Assembly (NCBI GenBank): GCA_947259355.1
Contig: CAMYMF010000008.1
Coordinates: forward strand, 1 to 64,000
Direction: 5' to 3'
Origin: an uncultured Nitrospirota bacterium
GTDB taxonomy: Bacteria; CG2-30-53-67
Length of the DNA stretch: 64,000 nucleotides
Positions 55,212-64,000 of the stretch are shown here, in pieces; within the stretch, counting starts at the first letter, position 1, and each line of letters starts with the position of its first letter. Below the pieces are notes generated by a model. The model saw only the letters and a list, made by a program, of their open reading frames with translations. It had not been told where the DNA came from and did no database searches. The position numbers and the translations under genes are program-made.

Positions 55212-56054
55212 TTATCTGCTGAGGGCGAGACGAAAACCGAGATAGCGCCATCTGAAATCGGTCGAAATGCTGGCCCGCGTGCTACAGCGAGCATGTTTGG
55301 GCTCGTCCCGGAAACAACCGCCCCGGGCGACGCGGTACGTGCCGCCGTTCTTGTAAACGGGATTGCGTCTGTCGTGGTCCTTGTATGCGTCCACCCCGTA
55401 GTCATCCTCCACCCACTCGAAGAGGTTCCCCGTCATATCATACAATTGCAGTATGTTGGGCTGAAAACTACCCACGGCGATCGTCCGGTCCCGATAAACG
55501 CCGGCCCGTGAATAGGACACCTTGTAACCGGGGTCTCCATTGATGTTCGCTTCGTCGGGACCAATGGTGTCCTTGCCATGGCCGAAGCGTACTTTCCGGC
55601 CGCGCTCACGGCACGCATACTCCCATTCCGCTTCCGTCGGCAGTCGGAAATTGAGACCTGTCTTTTCATTCAGTTTTTGCACAAATAGGTGCGCATCATC
55701 CCAGCTCACCTTCTCGACGGGGCAGTCCTCGCAGTCTTTGTAGACGGCCGGGTTGCCCCCCATAACCGCCTGCCACTGCTTCTGGGTGACCTCATATTTT
55801 CCCAGGTAAAAATCGTCGACGCAGACCGTGTGAACGGGACGTTCGGTCCGCACGCCTTCTCCGAAGACATCTCCCATGTCGTAACACCCGCCCTGTACGT
55901 ACACCAGTTCTCCCGACAGGTTGCTAAAGGGTCCCGTGTCCAGCACAGCCGGTGCCGGTGGACTCGCGGGCGATCGGACAGAGCAGGAGATGGTGGTGAC
56001 GGCCAGCAAGGCCACACTGAAAACGATGGACAGAATCTTTTTCATGTCTCCCAT
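55212..56054 (-). CDS. Formylglycine-generating-enzyme-fold (SUMF1) lipoprotein
   Basis: The 280-residue product has a signal peptide with a possible lipobox (VTTISC). The FGE-sulfatase domain follows: VYVQGGCYDMGDVFGEG, VTQKQWQAVMGGNPA, RLPTEAEWEYACRERG, NLFEWVEDDYG and RGGCFRDEP. It lacks the two close catalytic cysteines of true FGE at the expected site as far as I can see, so a binding or scaffolding role is likely. The C-terminus WRYLGFRLALSR is typical of the fold. A terminator follows. Confidence 0.85.
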   Translation of the reverse strand: MGDMKKILSIVFSVALLAVTTISCSVRSPASPPAPAVLDTGPFSNLSGELVYVQGGCYDMGDVFGEGVRTERPVHTVCVDDFYLGKYEVTQKQWQAVMGGNPAVYKDCEDCPVEKVSWDDAHLFVQKLNEKTGLNFRLPTEAEWEYACRERGRKVRFGHGKDTIGPDEANINGDPGYKVSYSRAGVYRDRTIAVGSFQPNILQLYDMTGNLFEWVEDDYGVDAYKDHDRRNPVYKNGGTYRVARGGCFRDEPKHARCSTRASISTDFRWRYLGFRLALSR

Positions 56055-56187
56055 AGCACGCTCCTCTTCACTGAAAGAATCGTAAGAAATGAGTCCTGCG
56101 GCGGTTTCGATTCGACGCGCAAAAAGTACGGCGCGGCCCTCTTGAGCAGAATGGGAGGCCACCCTTGCCGTCGCTCCCGCCGGCTCT

Positions 56188-56709
56188 TTAGCCCCGATGA
56201 CCCATGGCGCTGAAAAGATTTCTCAGAAAATAGCTCAGTCGTATTCGCCACGGCTCGTGACGCAGTCGATGTCTTATATATTGCCGTATTTGCGCGCGAT
56301 GCTTCCTACTGATCTGGAGAAAGGCGATCCCGAATAGGTCGTTTCCCACGTGCCGGATCTTTCCCGTCAGAAGCAAGTCCTGACGGAACGGCTCGGGAAG
56401 CGAAACGATCAGGGAGACCGGCAAACCAATGTCACATCTGCTGAAGGCATGATTGACCTTCACACTGAGACCACCCTCGCTGAAACTGCTCGCATACATG
56501 ATGTCCAAGAAATCGACGCCGTTGATGTCAACCCGGATAGGACGTCCGGGTTCGGGTACGACCCGGAGATGACGCCGACGATGCTGTCGGGTGCGTCTCG
56601 GCTGGCTGGGCGGAGCAGACAACTCCAAGATCAGTTCCGGTTTCGAACGTTCAACGGCTTTCATGGCTTGGTTACCCTGACGGCTTTTTAGTAATATTTT
56701 AGCAGACAT
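56188..56709 (-). CDS. PilZ-domain protein (c-di-GMP effector candidate)
   Basis: The 173-residue product contains RRRHLRVVPEPGRPIRVDI (residues ~43-61), an RxxxR-like element. It continues with DIMYASSFSEGGLSVKVNH, matching the second PilZ motif (D/N-x-S-x-x-G) in relaxed form. PilZ domains bind c-di-GMP and control motility or polysaccharide. The start is uncertain: no strong ribosome site precedes any candidate ATG, and the frame is open to 57021. It is one of two c-di-GMP-linked domains nearby (with the protein at 47.7 kb). Confidence 0.65.
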   Translation of the reverse strand: MSAKILLKSRQGNQAMKAVERSKPELILELSAPPSQPRRTRQHRRRHLRVVPEPGRPIRVDINGVDFLDIMYASSFSEGGLSVKVNHAFSRCDIGLPVSLIVSLPEPFRQDLLLTGKIRHVGNDLFGIAFLQISRKHRAQIRQYIRHRLRHEPWRIRLSYFLRNLFSAMGHRG

Positions 56710-56981
56710 TCGTTGGATACCCAACGTTTTTCGTTCCCATTCACACAAGATCGACTGCACCGGACCTGTGAGGGCTGGAAGCCTATACCGCAATTCCGGC
56801 GGGGCTCCTCGCCACCATTTGACAGACGATGCCGGAAAGATATACTCGCAATAGATGCACAACAGCTCGTGCGCAACGACCTCTTTTCCGGCGGCCGACT
56901 GAGAGCCACCGTGGAACCCCCAGATGGGTGAGGGAGGTTTGGGCCTTTTGCTTGCGGGGCCCCCGTAACAAGGAGTGCCCC

Positions 56982-57155
56982 ATGAGCGTGGTCGACACAT
57001 TAATCCACATCGACGAAACATTGGATACCAAAGCTCGCGAAGCGATCGAAGCAGAAGGCCGGGACGTGCCCGGTGTCATCTCCTCTCATTTCAACCCGAA
57101 GAAAGAACACCTGCTCACGGTCGTCGGATCCGAGGCACCCTCCCGCCGAGCCTGA
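56982..57155 (+). CDS. Small heavy-metal-associated-like protein
   Basis: The 57-residue product starts after AAGGAG (MSVVDTLIHIDETLDTKARE). It reads like the first two-thirds of HMA-fold proteins that lack the CxxC motif (VISSHFNPKKEHLLTVV). Relatives I remember continue for another 20-30 residues. The ending here (GSEAPSRRA) is abrupt, so truncation by a recent frameshift is possible. Function unknown. Confidence 0.6.
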   Translation: MSVVDTLIHIDETLDTKAREAIEAEGRDVPGVISSHFNPKKEHLLTVVGSEAPSRRA

Positions 57156-57228
57156 TGCAGCAACGCTGAACCGGTGGGCGAGCTTTGTTCATCTGCAATC
57201 CTGTTGACTTGGGCTGCTCTAGTGTAAT

Positions 57229-60102
57229 ATGACGGGCAAGAAGATGTCTGCAACGCGAAATATTCACCGGCAGGAATCGAAACGAAAGGAACCGCTTTTG
57301 GCGAAAGCCACAGAGGCCTCTGAGAAGTTGATCCAGGTTGTCGCTCAGTTTGTGGCGGAACTCCACCGAAGCCGCAAGACCGCCCGACCCGTCAATCTGG
57401 AAAGTTCTCTGGAGAAAGATCTCGGCATCGACAGTCTTGGTCGGGTCGAACTGATGACGCGTGTCGAGCAAGCTTTCCGGGTCAGCCTTCCCACGCAAAC
57501 CTTGGCCGAGGTGGAGACCCTTCGTGAGCTCCTGCAGGCGGTACTGAGTGCCGGACCGGAGGCGGATGCCATGCCGGCCATCGCATCGGTTCCAACCGCA
57601 CTGGCACCGGTCGAGGCCACGCCGGTGGACGCGCAAACACTTCTCGAGGTGCTGCACTGGCACGTTGGCTCCCATCCCGAGAGACCCCACATACATCTGG
57701 TCGCCGAAGCCGGCCCCCATCAAACCATGACCTATGCGGATCTGCTGTCAGGGGCCGAGCAACTTGCTGCAGGACTTCTGGAACGCTCGCTGGAGCCGGG
57801 CCAGACAGTGGCCATCATGCTGCCCACGGGCCGTGACTACTTCTACAGTTTCGTCGGCATTCTTCTGGCTGGGGGCATTCCCGTGCCCCTCTACCCACCG
57901 GTGCGGCTCTCCCAGATCGAGGACCACCTGCGCCGTCATGCGGCTATTCTCGCCAACGCCGAGTCATCCATCCTGATCACCCTGACCGAGGCCAAACCGA
58001 TTGCCAAGCTTCTGAAATCCCATGTGGATAGCCTGCGCCAAGTGCTCACACCGGCGGACCTTGTATCACCGGGCACTTTCTCGGGGAAACCCTCCGCCCA
58101 GGTAAACGAGACCGCCTTTCTCCAGTATACCTCGGGCAGCACCGGAAACCCCAAGGGGGTCGTGCTCACACATGCGAACCTGCTGGCGAACATCCGAGCC
58201 ATGGGCGAGGTCGTCGAGGCCTCTTCCGAATACACCTTCGTAAGCTGGCTTCCCCTTTATCACGACATGGGGCTCATCGGCGCCTGGATGGGGAGCCTTT
58301 ACTTTGCCATGCCGCTCGTGCTCATGTCCCCCCTCTCTTTTTTGGCACGGCCGGAACGGTGGCTCCGGGCGATTCACCAATACGGGGGAACGATCTCGGG
58401 CGGTCCCAACTTCGCCTATGAGTTGTGCCTGCGGCGGATCCCCGACGCTGCCCTGGCGAGGCTCGATCTGAGCTCATGGCGTATCGCCTTCAACGGTGCT
58501 GAACCGGTCAGCCCCGAAACGCTGCACCGCTTTCAGGAGCGCTTCGGACCGTCTGGATTCCGTTCGGAATCGTTTACCCCGGTTTACGGTCTGGCAGAAT
58601 CGTCGGTGGGGCTGGCGCTGCCGCCCCTCGATCGAGGCCCGCGCATTGACAGAATCCAACGGGAGTCGTTCATGCGCTCGGGCCGCGCGGTCCCGGCACC
58701 GCAAAACGATGCGACGGCCCTGCGCTTCCCGGCCTGTGGCGAACCGCTGCCAGGGCATGAAATCCGCATCGTCGATGGCGCTGGACGAGAACTGGGCGAG
58801 CGGGAAGAGGGTTCTTTGGAGTTTCGAGGGCCCTCGGCCACAAGCGGCTATTACCGCAATCCCGAAGAGACAGCCCGTCTTTTCCATGATGGCTGGGTGG
58901 TTTCCGGAGATCTGGCCTATATGGCCGGCGGTGAAGTCCATATTACGGGACGGCGCAAGGACATCATTATCCGTGGAGGACGAAATATCTATCCCCACGA
59001 ACTGGAGGAGGCCGTGGGCAATCTCCCCGGGATCCGAAAGGGGTGCGTTGCGGCTTTCGGCACCCCCGATCCCGTCTCCCAGACGGAACGGCTGATCATC
59101 GTGGCGGAAACCCGCGAGAGCGACGCAGCGCGTCTTGAAACCCTTCGGGACGAGATCCATGCGCTGAGTGTTGATCTGATCGGGGCGCCGCCCGACGACG
59201 TGGTGCTGGCCCCACCGCACACCATACTCAAGACCTCCAGTGGCAAGATACGGCGCGCGGCCAGCCGGCAGCTGTACGAAACGGGTGGCATCGGCCGAAA
59301 ACAGAAGGCCGTCTGGTGGCAGCTCCTTCGCCTGGCGACGGCGGGGCTGGTCCCGCGGCTGCAGCGCACACGCCGGCAGTTGGGTGCCCTGCTCTATGCC
59401 GGCTACGCCTGGACGATTCTCGGCATAATGTCCGTTTTCACCTGGAGTCTGGTGGCTTGCCTCCCCAACGTCCGCTGGGCCCGGGCCCTGAGCCGAACGG
59501 CAGCCCGATTCACTCTCCGGCTTGGCGGGGTGTGGCTGACAGTGGATGGTCTTGAAAAACTGCCGAAAACTCCGTCAGTGCTTGCCGCAAACCACGCCAG
59601 CTATCTCGACGGACTCATGTTAACGGCTGCACTGCCACCGACGCTGGCCTACGTGGCCAAGCGCGAATTGACGGGACAGTTCTTTGCCCGGATTTTTCTG
59701 AATCGGATCGGAACGGCCTTTGTGGAGCGCTTTGACCCGGAGCGCAGCGTCGACGATGCCCGTCGTATCAGCGAGTCCATACGGAGTGGTGCCTCGCTGG
59801 TCTTTTTCCCGGAGGGGACCTTCAGACGGAATCCCGGACTCCGCCCCTTTCATATGGGGGCCTTCGTCTCGGCCGCGAAGGCGGGCGTACCCGTCGTGCC
59901 CGTCACGATCTGCGGGACACGTTCCATTTTGCGGGGCGGCAGCTGGTTTCCGCGGCGAGCGCCGGTGGCGGTCACCATCAGTGAGGCCATTCAACCGGCA
60001 GATACCAGCTGGGCAAGCGCAGTCGCCCTTCATGAGGCCGTTCGCTTAGAAATCCTGCGTCACTGCGGCGAGCCGGATCTTCAGGACAATCCTCTTCCCT
60101 AG
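57229..60102 (+). CDS. Fusion: acyl carrier protein, fatty acyl-AMP ligase-like and PlsC-like acyltransferase
   Basis: The 957-residue protein has three parts. Residues ~35-105 form an ACP with phosphopantetheine Ser69 (GIDSLGRVEL). Residues ~135-690 are an adenylate-forming enzyme with TSGSTGNPKG at 301-310, YGLAESS and GRRKDIIIRGGRNIYPHE. Residues ~755-950 are a PlsC-type acyltransferase with NHASYLD (HX4D, ~787-793) and FPEGTFRR (~859). A hydrophobic segment (~725-745) may anchor it. The ligase probably loads a fatty acid on the ACP, and the third domain transfers it to a lysophospholipid or other acceptor. This would be acyl-ACP salvage like Aas, but with an own carrier domain. Confidence 0.88.
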   Translation: MTGKKMSATRNIHRQESKRKEPLLAKATEASEKLIQVVAQFVAELHRSRKTARPVNLESSLEKDLGIDSLGRVELMTRVEQAFRVSLPTQTLAEVETLRELLQAVLSAGPEADAMPAIASVPTALAPVEATPVDAQTLLEVLHWHVGSHPERPHIHLVAEAGPHQTMTYADLLSGAEQLAAGLLERSLEPGQTVAIMLPTGRDYFYSFVGILLAGGIPVPLYPPVRLSQIEDHLRRHAAILANAESSILITLTEAKPIAKLLKSHVDSLRQVLTPADLVSPGTFSGKPSAQVNETAFLQYTSGSTGNPKGVVLTHANLLANIRAMGEVVEASSEYTFVSWLPLYHDMGLIGAWMGSLYFAMPLVLMSPLSFLARPERWLRAIHQYGGTISGGPNFAYELCLRRIPDAALARLDLSSWRIAFNGAEPVSPETLHRFQERFGPSGFRSESFTPVYGLAESSVGLALPPLDRGPRIDRIQRESFMRSGRAVPAPQNDATALRFPACGEPLPGHEIRIVDGAGRELGEREEGSLEFRGPSATSGYYRNPEETARLFHDGWVVSGDLAYMAGGEVHITGRRKDIIIRGGRNIYPHELEEAVGNLPGIRKGCVAAFGTPDPVSQTERLIIVAETRESDAARLETLRDEIHALSVDLIGAPPDDVVLAPPHTILKTSSGKIRRAASRQLYETGGIGRKQKAVWWQLLRLATAGLVPRLQRTRRQLGALLYAGYAWTILGIMSVFTWSLVACLPNVRWARALSRTAARFTLRLGGVWLTVDGLEKLPKTPSVLAANHASYLDGLMLTAALPPTLAYVAKRELTGQFFARIFLNRIGTAFVERFDPERSVDDARRISESIRSGASLVFFPEGTFRRNPGLRPFHMGAFVSAAKAGVPVVPVTICGTRSILRGGSWFPRRAPVAVTISEAIQPADTSWASAVALHEAVRLEILRHCGEPDLQDNPLP

Positions 60103-60137
60103 GCCGGATATTGCATGAGTGCCTGCCATAACGGGGC

Positions 60138-60162
60138 TGGGAGCGACGCGAAACAGCTCCCA
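60138..60162. terminator. Hairpin between convergent genes
   Basis: TGGGAGC (60138-60144) pairs with GCTCCCA (60156-60162) around an 11-base loop. It lies between the end of the fusion gene and the convergent phosphoesterase gene. No T-run, so termination is uncertain. Confidence 0.35.
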
Positions 60163-60164
60163 TG

Positions 60165-61313
60165 TCACTCCGAATAGGGTGCACGCACAACCTCAATCAA
60201 CGTGACTTCGGGCGGCGCGAGAAACCGTATCGGTGGACCCCAAGTGCCCGTGCCCCGGCTCACGTAGAGATGCGTTCCATTCTCCAGAGGTGTGTGCCCC
60301 GCCCGCACCGGATAAAAGAGCCACGTCAGCAGATTGAACGGAAAGATCTGCCCTTTGTGCACATGGCCCGACAGCTGGAGGTCGAAACCGGCAAGGGCCG
60401 CCCCGTTCACTTGGGGACGATGCTTGAGAAGAAGTGTGAAGTACTCCGGGGAAAGCTTGGCCAGAACCTCCTCTTCGGAAAGATGGGATGACGCACCGTA
60501 GACCTTGGCCGTTGCGTCGTCCACGCCGGCCACGTTGATCCCATGGGCCACGGAGACGCCCTCGCCCCGAAGCACCGTAAAGCCTGCCTTTTCCGTGAAT
60601 GCCACCGCCTGCCGCAGGCCGGCATAGAACTCATGATTTCCCGTCACGGCAAACTTCCCGTATTTGGGGCGGATCTGCTCCAGCAGGCCCGTCAGCCCGT
60701 CGAGATGATCGCTCTGACCATCCACCAGGTCCCCCGTGGAGACCAGTAGATCGGGCTTCACCTCTTTCACGGCTTCGAGGATCTTCGCCAGACGCCGTTC
60801 CCGAACCATCAAACCGAGATGCACGTCCGATATCTGAACGATTCTCACCACGCCGATCTCTTCCGGAATCTTGGCAGAGAGGATGGTCAGCTTTTCCGTT
60901 CGGATATCCCGGGCCTCAAAATAGCCATAGATCATGATCCCCACTGCGAGGAGGAGGGGCACCGAAAAAACCACACCGGGAGTCAGAGAAAGCCAGGCCA
61001 GGTCTCGCCGAAAGAGAAGCCCCGCCACAAAGAGCGTGAACCGATACAGATCCAGTGCAAGGGAAGTTGAGAAAAAAACGAAGAGAATTCCCATCCAGCC
61101 GTAACCGACCCAGGCGAGAAGACGGGGCAGCCCCTCAAGACCCAGGCGTTCTGCCACACGCACCAGGATGGGAGCGAGCACCATTACCAGCATGAATAGC
61201 AGAAGCAGCACGCTCCCGGGCGCGCCGAGTCCCAGCGCCGCTCGGGCCTTCCAGAAGGCATACGCGTGCACCCCCCCGTAGACAAGGAAAAAGGTCAGCA
61301 AGAAAAGAACCAC
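60165..61313 (-). CDS. Membrane-anchored metallophosphoesterase (YaeI-like)
   Basis: The 382-residue product begins with four hydrophobic segments (residues ~1-20, 33-52, 70-100, 110-135). A calcineurin-like phosphoesterase domain follows: QISDVHLGL (~160), STGDLVDG (~193), GNHEFYAG (~223), and C-terminal LQLSGHVHKGQIFPF. All metal ligands are in place. Homologues such as YaeI and LpxH-like proteins act on phospholipids or UDP-sugars, but the substrate here is unknown. It converges with the ACP-ligase-acyltransferase gene, so a lipid link is tempting but unproven. Confidence 0.9.
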   Translation of the reverse strand: MVLFLLTFFLVYGGVHAYAFWKARAALGLGAPGSVLLLLFMLVMVLAPILVRVAERLGLEGLPRLLAWVGYGWMGILFVFFSTSLALDLYRFTLFVAGLLFRRDLAWLSLTPGVVFSVPLLLAVGIMIYGYFEARDIRTEKLTILSAKIPEEIGVVRIVQISDVHLGLMVRERRLAKILEAVKEVKPDLLVSTGDLVDGQSDHLDGLTGLLEQIRPKYGKFAVTGNHEFYAGLRQAVAFTEKAGFTVLRGEGVSVAHGINVAGVDDATAKVYGASSHLSEEEVLAKLSPEYFTLLLKHRPQVNGAALAGFDLQLSGHVHKGQIFPFNLLTWLFYPVRAGHTPLENGTHLYVSRGTGTWGPPIRFLAPPEVTLIEVVRAPYSE

Positions 61314-61811
61314 GACCGGGCCTCTCGAAGGTTCCGCAGCAATTTCTCCATGGGTCCCGGCATCCCCAGTGCCGTATCCGAGCTAGTCTCTGAGGTTTGG
61401 AAACAATTGTCAAGCAATGTCTCGTCTCAAAACATCGGCAGGCGTCCGGCGGGCCCGGAGACCTCCCGCCACAGCGAAGCGTGCCCTTTCCCATTTCCGT
61501 TTGTCCATCATGCCAACACCGTCGCGGCCCGTCAGTTCCATGACAGGCGTCTTTGGGATGACAAAGGCTGGAAGAAGACGGGGGCCAGTGGATGACCTAT
61601 TTTCTGAGTAGATACAAGCGGTTGCACATGCACGGAAGATTGGCATTGATATTGCTGCTCCTTCCCCAATCGCTTCTGGGCGTGACCGGCACCGGCGACT
61701 CTTCGCGGGTCCGCGCAGGGCTGTGGGAACCCACAACAAAGGGGGAGCAGACCGTTGAAGTTTCATGCCACAGGCGGTCTCAGGACCAATCTTGCGAGGG
61801 GGCGCCAAAGG
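61314..61811. other. Interval without a supportable gene
   Basis: A plus-strand frame opens at 61628 with a signal-like MHGRLALILLLLPQSLLGVTG and continues to 61975, but it overlaps the next gene in another frame and its later text is low-complexity. I see no terminator or promoter pair. Confidence 0.4.
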
Positions 61812-62993
61812 ATGGGCAAACCTGTCACCCTAAGGTTCGGACAGCGGGCGGCCTCTTTGTACTTTCATCGAGCCTCTTTGCATGCAGCATATCGTCCAGG
61901 CATTCGAGTCATGCTCGTTCTGGTCGCCCTCATTCTCATCAGCGGCCTTGCAACGGTTTGTTGTGCTGCGGATGAAACGCCACTGTTTCGAGACTACGTG
62001 CTGACCGGCAGCATCCCCAAAGGTCACTGGGAACTATCCGTCGATTTTCTGAGGATGAATGACACGCTGGATATCTTTGATGTTCGCGAGAGCGAGATCA
62101 CGTCCAGTTCCAGGCAATATCAATCCGTCCTCGGGGATCTTACCGGTGGCCGGGCCATCATCAATACAGCCATGACTACCACCACCACCGTCCATTTTGA
62201 ATATCAGTATCTCGATCTGGAGACCGGCCCGGTGGAGGTAGGTGTGAATACTCTGGAGCTTGCCCTGCATCAGCAGATTCCTCTCAGGACCCCGGTCTCC
62301 TTCGCGGTGGCCGGCGGCGGCAGATTCAATGGCGCCGGAGACGAAACGATTCGTAAAGTACGGGCCATTGACAGTTACCTCAAGCGCATTCAGCCCCGCT
62401 ATTCCCTTCGTGAAACGCCCACCCACTACCTGTTCAGCGACGGTACCTTCAATGTCTACGCAGCCAAAACCGGCAGGCCACCCCTGCAGGTGTCCCTTGA
62501 AGATATGCGGGACAGGACCCTCTTCCTGAGGCTCATGGCCGGCCTCAATGGAACCGCCATGAGTTTGAATCTCTTTGTAGAAGCCGGCCTGACACACATC
62601 GACTCGGAGATTGCCAGCAATCTTCCCGTCTTTGTCCCAGCGGAGTTTCACGGGCAGATCGAAGCCTTCCCCATCGATCTTGGCCGACGGGAAGACTACT
62701 GGAAAGCCGGTTTCAACCTCTTGATGCGCGGCCCCTTCGACGTGCTGGCCAACGTTAAATATGAGTATCAGGATCTCAATCGAGACAGTGGACTCGACTA
62801 CGTGGACTACAATCACATTGTGCGGGCGGACCTGTCGTACCCACTCAACCGAAGGCTCGCCATCAATGTCGGCGGGGTTTACTTTCGGCGACAATTCAAC
62901 GGGGTCGTCCCGTATATGTATAACCGCTATACACAGACCACCTTTGATCACGACTACGGCTATGTTCAGATCGGCCTCATCGTGAGACTCTGA
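61812..62993 (+). CDS. Outer-membrane beta-barrel candidate
   Basis: The 393-residue product has a hydrophobic segment (residues ~35-55, VMLVLVALILISGLATVCCA), an unusual long N-region, and then an alternating strand pattern with many Tyr and Gly. It ends in YVQIGLIVRL, which fits a barrel's last strand, though Phe is more usual than Leu. The chosen ATG follows GAGGGGG by nine bases; a start at 61911 would give a standard signal peptide but has a weak ribosome site. No family recognised. It is followed by a lipoprotein gene on the same strand. Confidence 0.6.
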   Translation: MGKPVTLRFGQRAASLYFHRASLHAAYRPGIRVMLVLVALILISGLATVCCAADETPLFRDYVLTGSIPKGHWELSVDFLRMNDTLDIFDVRESEITSSSRQYQSVLGDLTGGRAIINTAMTTTTTVHFEYQYLDLETGPVEVGVNTLELALHQQIPLRTPVSFAVAGGGRFNGAGDETIRKVRAIDSYLKRIQPRYSLRETPTHYLFSDGTFNVYAAKTGRPPLQVSLEDMRDRTLFLRLMAGLNGTAMSLNLFVEAGLTHIDSEIASNLPVFVPAEFHGQIEAFPIDLGRREDYWKAGFNLLMRGPFDVLANVKYEYQDLNRDSGLDYVDYNHIVRADLSYPLNRRLAINVGGVYFRRQFNGVVPYMYNRYTQTTFDHDYGYVQIGLIVRL

Positions 62994-63085
62994 TGCCCGG
63001 GCGGTTCTTTTAGAATCCGGCGTCACTCACAAAGGAAGCTCCCGGTGAGACCTTGTTTACTCAACAAGAAACAGTGGAGGACATC

Positions 63086-64000
63086 ATGAAGCGCTTGAAG
63101 AACTGCATGGATTATTTCTGGTGTACGGTGTTTGTTCTGTGGTCAGTCTGGTTTTCAGCGTGTGGTGGAGGCGGAGGAGGCTCTTCATCGCCCGCCCCGA
63201 CGGTCAGCTCTGGCAGCGTTGTGATGGGGGCCGTTGCGGATGCTCGGGTTTACGCAGATCTGAACGGAAACGGGGTCTGGGACGTGACGGAAGCGTTTAC
63301 ATTTACGGATGCAAGCGGTGCATTTGAACTGACACTCCCCGCCGGCAACTATCTCCTCGCGACGGAAGGGGGCATCGATCTGCTCACGGGACTGCCCGCC
63401 ATTGCCATGCTGGCCCCCAAGAACGCCCGCAACATATCCCTGGTGACCACCCTGGTTGCCCTGGATCCCACTGTGAAGGACGCCATTGAGGCGGCCACGG
63501 GTGCCGCCTACGACGCTGATCTCGCGGCGTCGGCCGGTGTCGATGCCGACCTCCTCAAGGTTGCGCGGTCCGTCGAGGCAATTCTGACAACCTTTGACAA
63601 CGCCGGCTTCGGCGCCGCGGATCAGCAGGCAGTCATCCTGACGTCCATCGCAGCAGATCTCGCCGCCTCCGGCATTGAAACAGCACCCGATTTCAATGCG
63701 GCCCTGGCGGCCAGCCTGGAGACTGCCGTCGGCACTGCGGCCGTCACCGTGTCTGCGGCCAGCCCCGTCCCCATCGATGAAACAACGGCAGGAGATCTGG
63801 CAGACGCTGTGGGCACTGCGGTGGATGAGATCGCCACCGCCGTCGATGCCGGTGCCGTGGGCGGGGTGGTGGATGAGGCAGACGTTCAGGCGGACATCGC
63901 GACGGCTGTCGACAATCTCGCAAGTAATGTGAACGTCATTGATATCCCCAATGCCGCCATTGAAGTTGCCTCCATTGACGGCTTCAACGCATCCGACGTG
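63086..64000 (+). CDS. Gly-rich lipoprotein with a calcium-loop-like repeat, runs off the window (partial)
   Basis: The frame is open from the ATG (GGAGG upstream) to the window edge, 305 codons. The N-terminus has a hydrophobic segment and lipobox SAC followed by six Gly. A DLNGNGVWDVTEAFTFTDAS segment (residues ~59-78) resembles the SdrD B or dockerin calcium loop and a carboxypeptidase-regulatory-like fold. From residue ~105 on the text is Ala/Asp/Val-rich with little complexity. This is a large exposed lipoprotein, probably an adhesin or matrix protein. The next gene is unknown because of the window edge. Confidence 0.82.
   Translation, partial: MKRLKNCMDYFWCTVFVLWSVWFSACGGGGGGSSSPAPTVSSGSVVMGAVADARVYADLNGNGVWDVTEAFTFTDASGAFELTLPAGNYLLATEGGIDLLTGLPAIAMLAPKNARNISLVTTLVALDPTVKDAIEAATGAAYDADLAASAGVDADLLKVARSVEAILTTFDNAGFGAADQQAVILTSIAADLAASGIETAPDFNAALAASLETAVGTAAVTVSAASPVPIDETTAGDLADAVGTAVDEIATAVDAGAVGGVVDEADVQADIATAVDNLASNVNVIDIPNAAIEVASIDGFNASDV

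Noticed and set aside
61592-61975. Plus-strand frame with a signal-like start before the beta-barrel gene
   Set aside because: It overlaps the barrel gene in another frame and turns into Ser/His/Cys-rich low-complexity text.

Overview
The window reads as a chromosomal segment of a GC-rich (roughly high-50s % G+C by eye), Gram-negative, probably anaerobic or facultative bacterium. Gram-negative status is shown by a FadL-type outer-membrane protein, several lipoproteins, a pentaheme cytochrome and a PEP-CTERM protein. The order rplM-rpsI-argC-argJ, the VLCAD-like acyl-CoA dehydrogenase next to ETF genes, the LarE, PrkA-YeaH-SpoVR and TIGR03790 genes, and the many word-degenerate intergenic repeats together suggest Desulfobacterota (former Deltaproteobacteria) or a close neighbour. 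This placement is inference; no rRNA gene is present.

Layout. 0-3.2 kb: an exported protein running off the left edge and an exported dikinase whose phosphohistidine domain precedes its ATP-grasp domain. 3.4-5.3 kb: a CheV-type chemotaxis adaptor and LarE. 5.4-10.1 kb: a prkA-yeaH-spoVR stress operon on the minus strand. 10.5-14.9 kb: plus-strand housekeeping genes (dtd, an MBL hydrolase, rplM-rpsI, argC, argJ). 15.4-16.1 kb: an SRAP DNA-repair protein. 16.2-28.3 kb: one minus-strand block that covers fatty-acid uptake (FadL), activation (acyl-CoA ligase), two acyl-CoA dehydrogenases, a hydratase/dehydrogenase, thiolase and the electron acceptor ETF, with a near-consensus promoter at its head. 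A small one-helix membrane protein is encoded between etfB and etfA. 28.7-32.3 kb: an exported START/SRPBCC protein and a zinc/manganese ABC transporter. 32.8-35.3 kb: a DUF4124 protein, a PEP-CTERM protein, a decayed PEP-CTERM tail, and a gene-poor AT-rich stretch that ends in a long hairpin.

35.3-42.0 kb holds the most unusual part: nine minus-strand genes with short gaps. They encode a small membrane protein, three FMN split-barrel (PNPOx-like) proteins of which two are tandem duplicates, a polytopic membrane protein, a two-[4Fe-4S] ferredoxin fused to a beta-carbonic-anhydrase-like domain, a MoxR/BchI-type AAA+ ATPase with a four-cysteine insert, a VWA protein with an intact MIDAS motif, and an MBL hydrolase. 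I propose it as a candidate uncharacterised redox/metallo-assembly system. Co-transcription and joint function are inference.

43.0-64 kb: tRNA-Gly(CCC), an LEA-like lipoprotein, a pentaheme cytochrome, a TauE/SafE transporter, a TIGR03790 protein, a possible structured leader RNA ahead of a GspE/MshE N-terminal-domain protein, a tal-rpiB pair, an MscS channel, an EttA-type ABC-F protein, an SDR and a flavodoxin-like protein, an FGE-fold lipoprotein, a PilZ protein, a 957-residue ACP/acyl-AMP ligase/acyltransferase fusion, a metallophosphoesterase, an outer-membrane beta-barrel candidate, and a Gly-rich lipoprotein running off the right edge.
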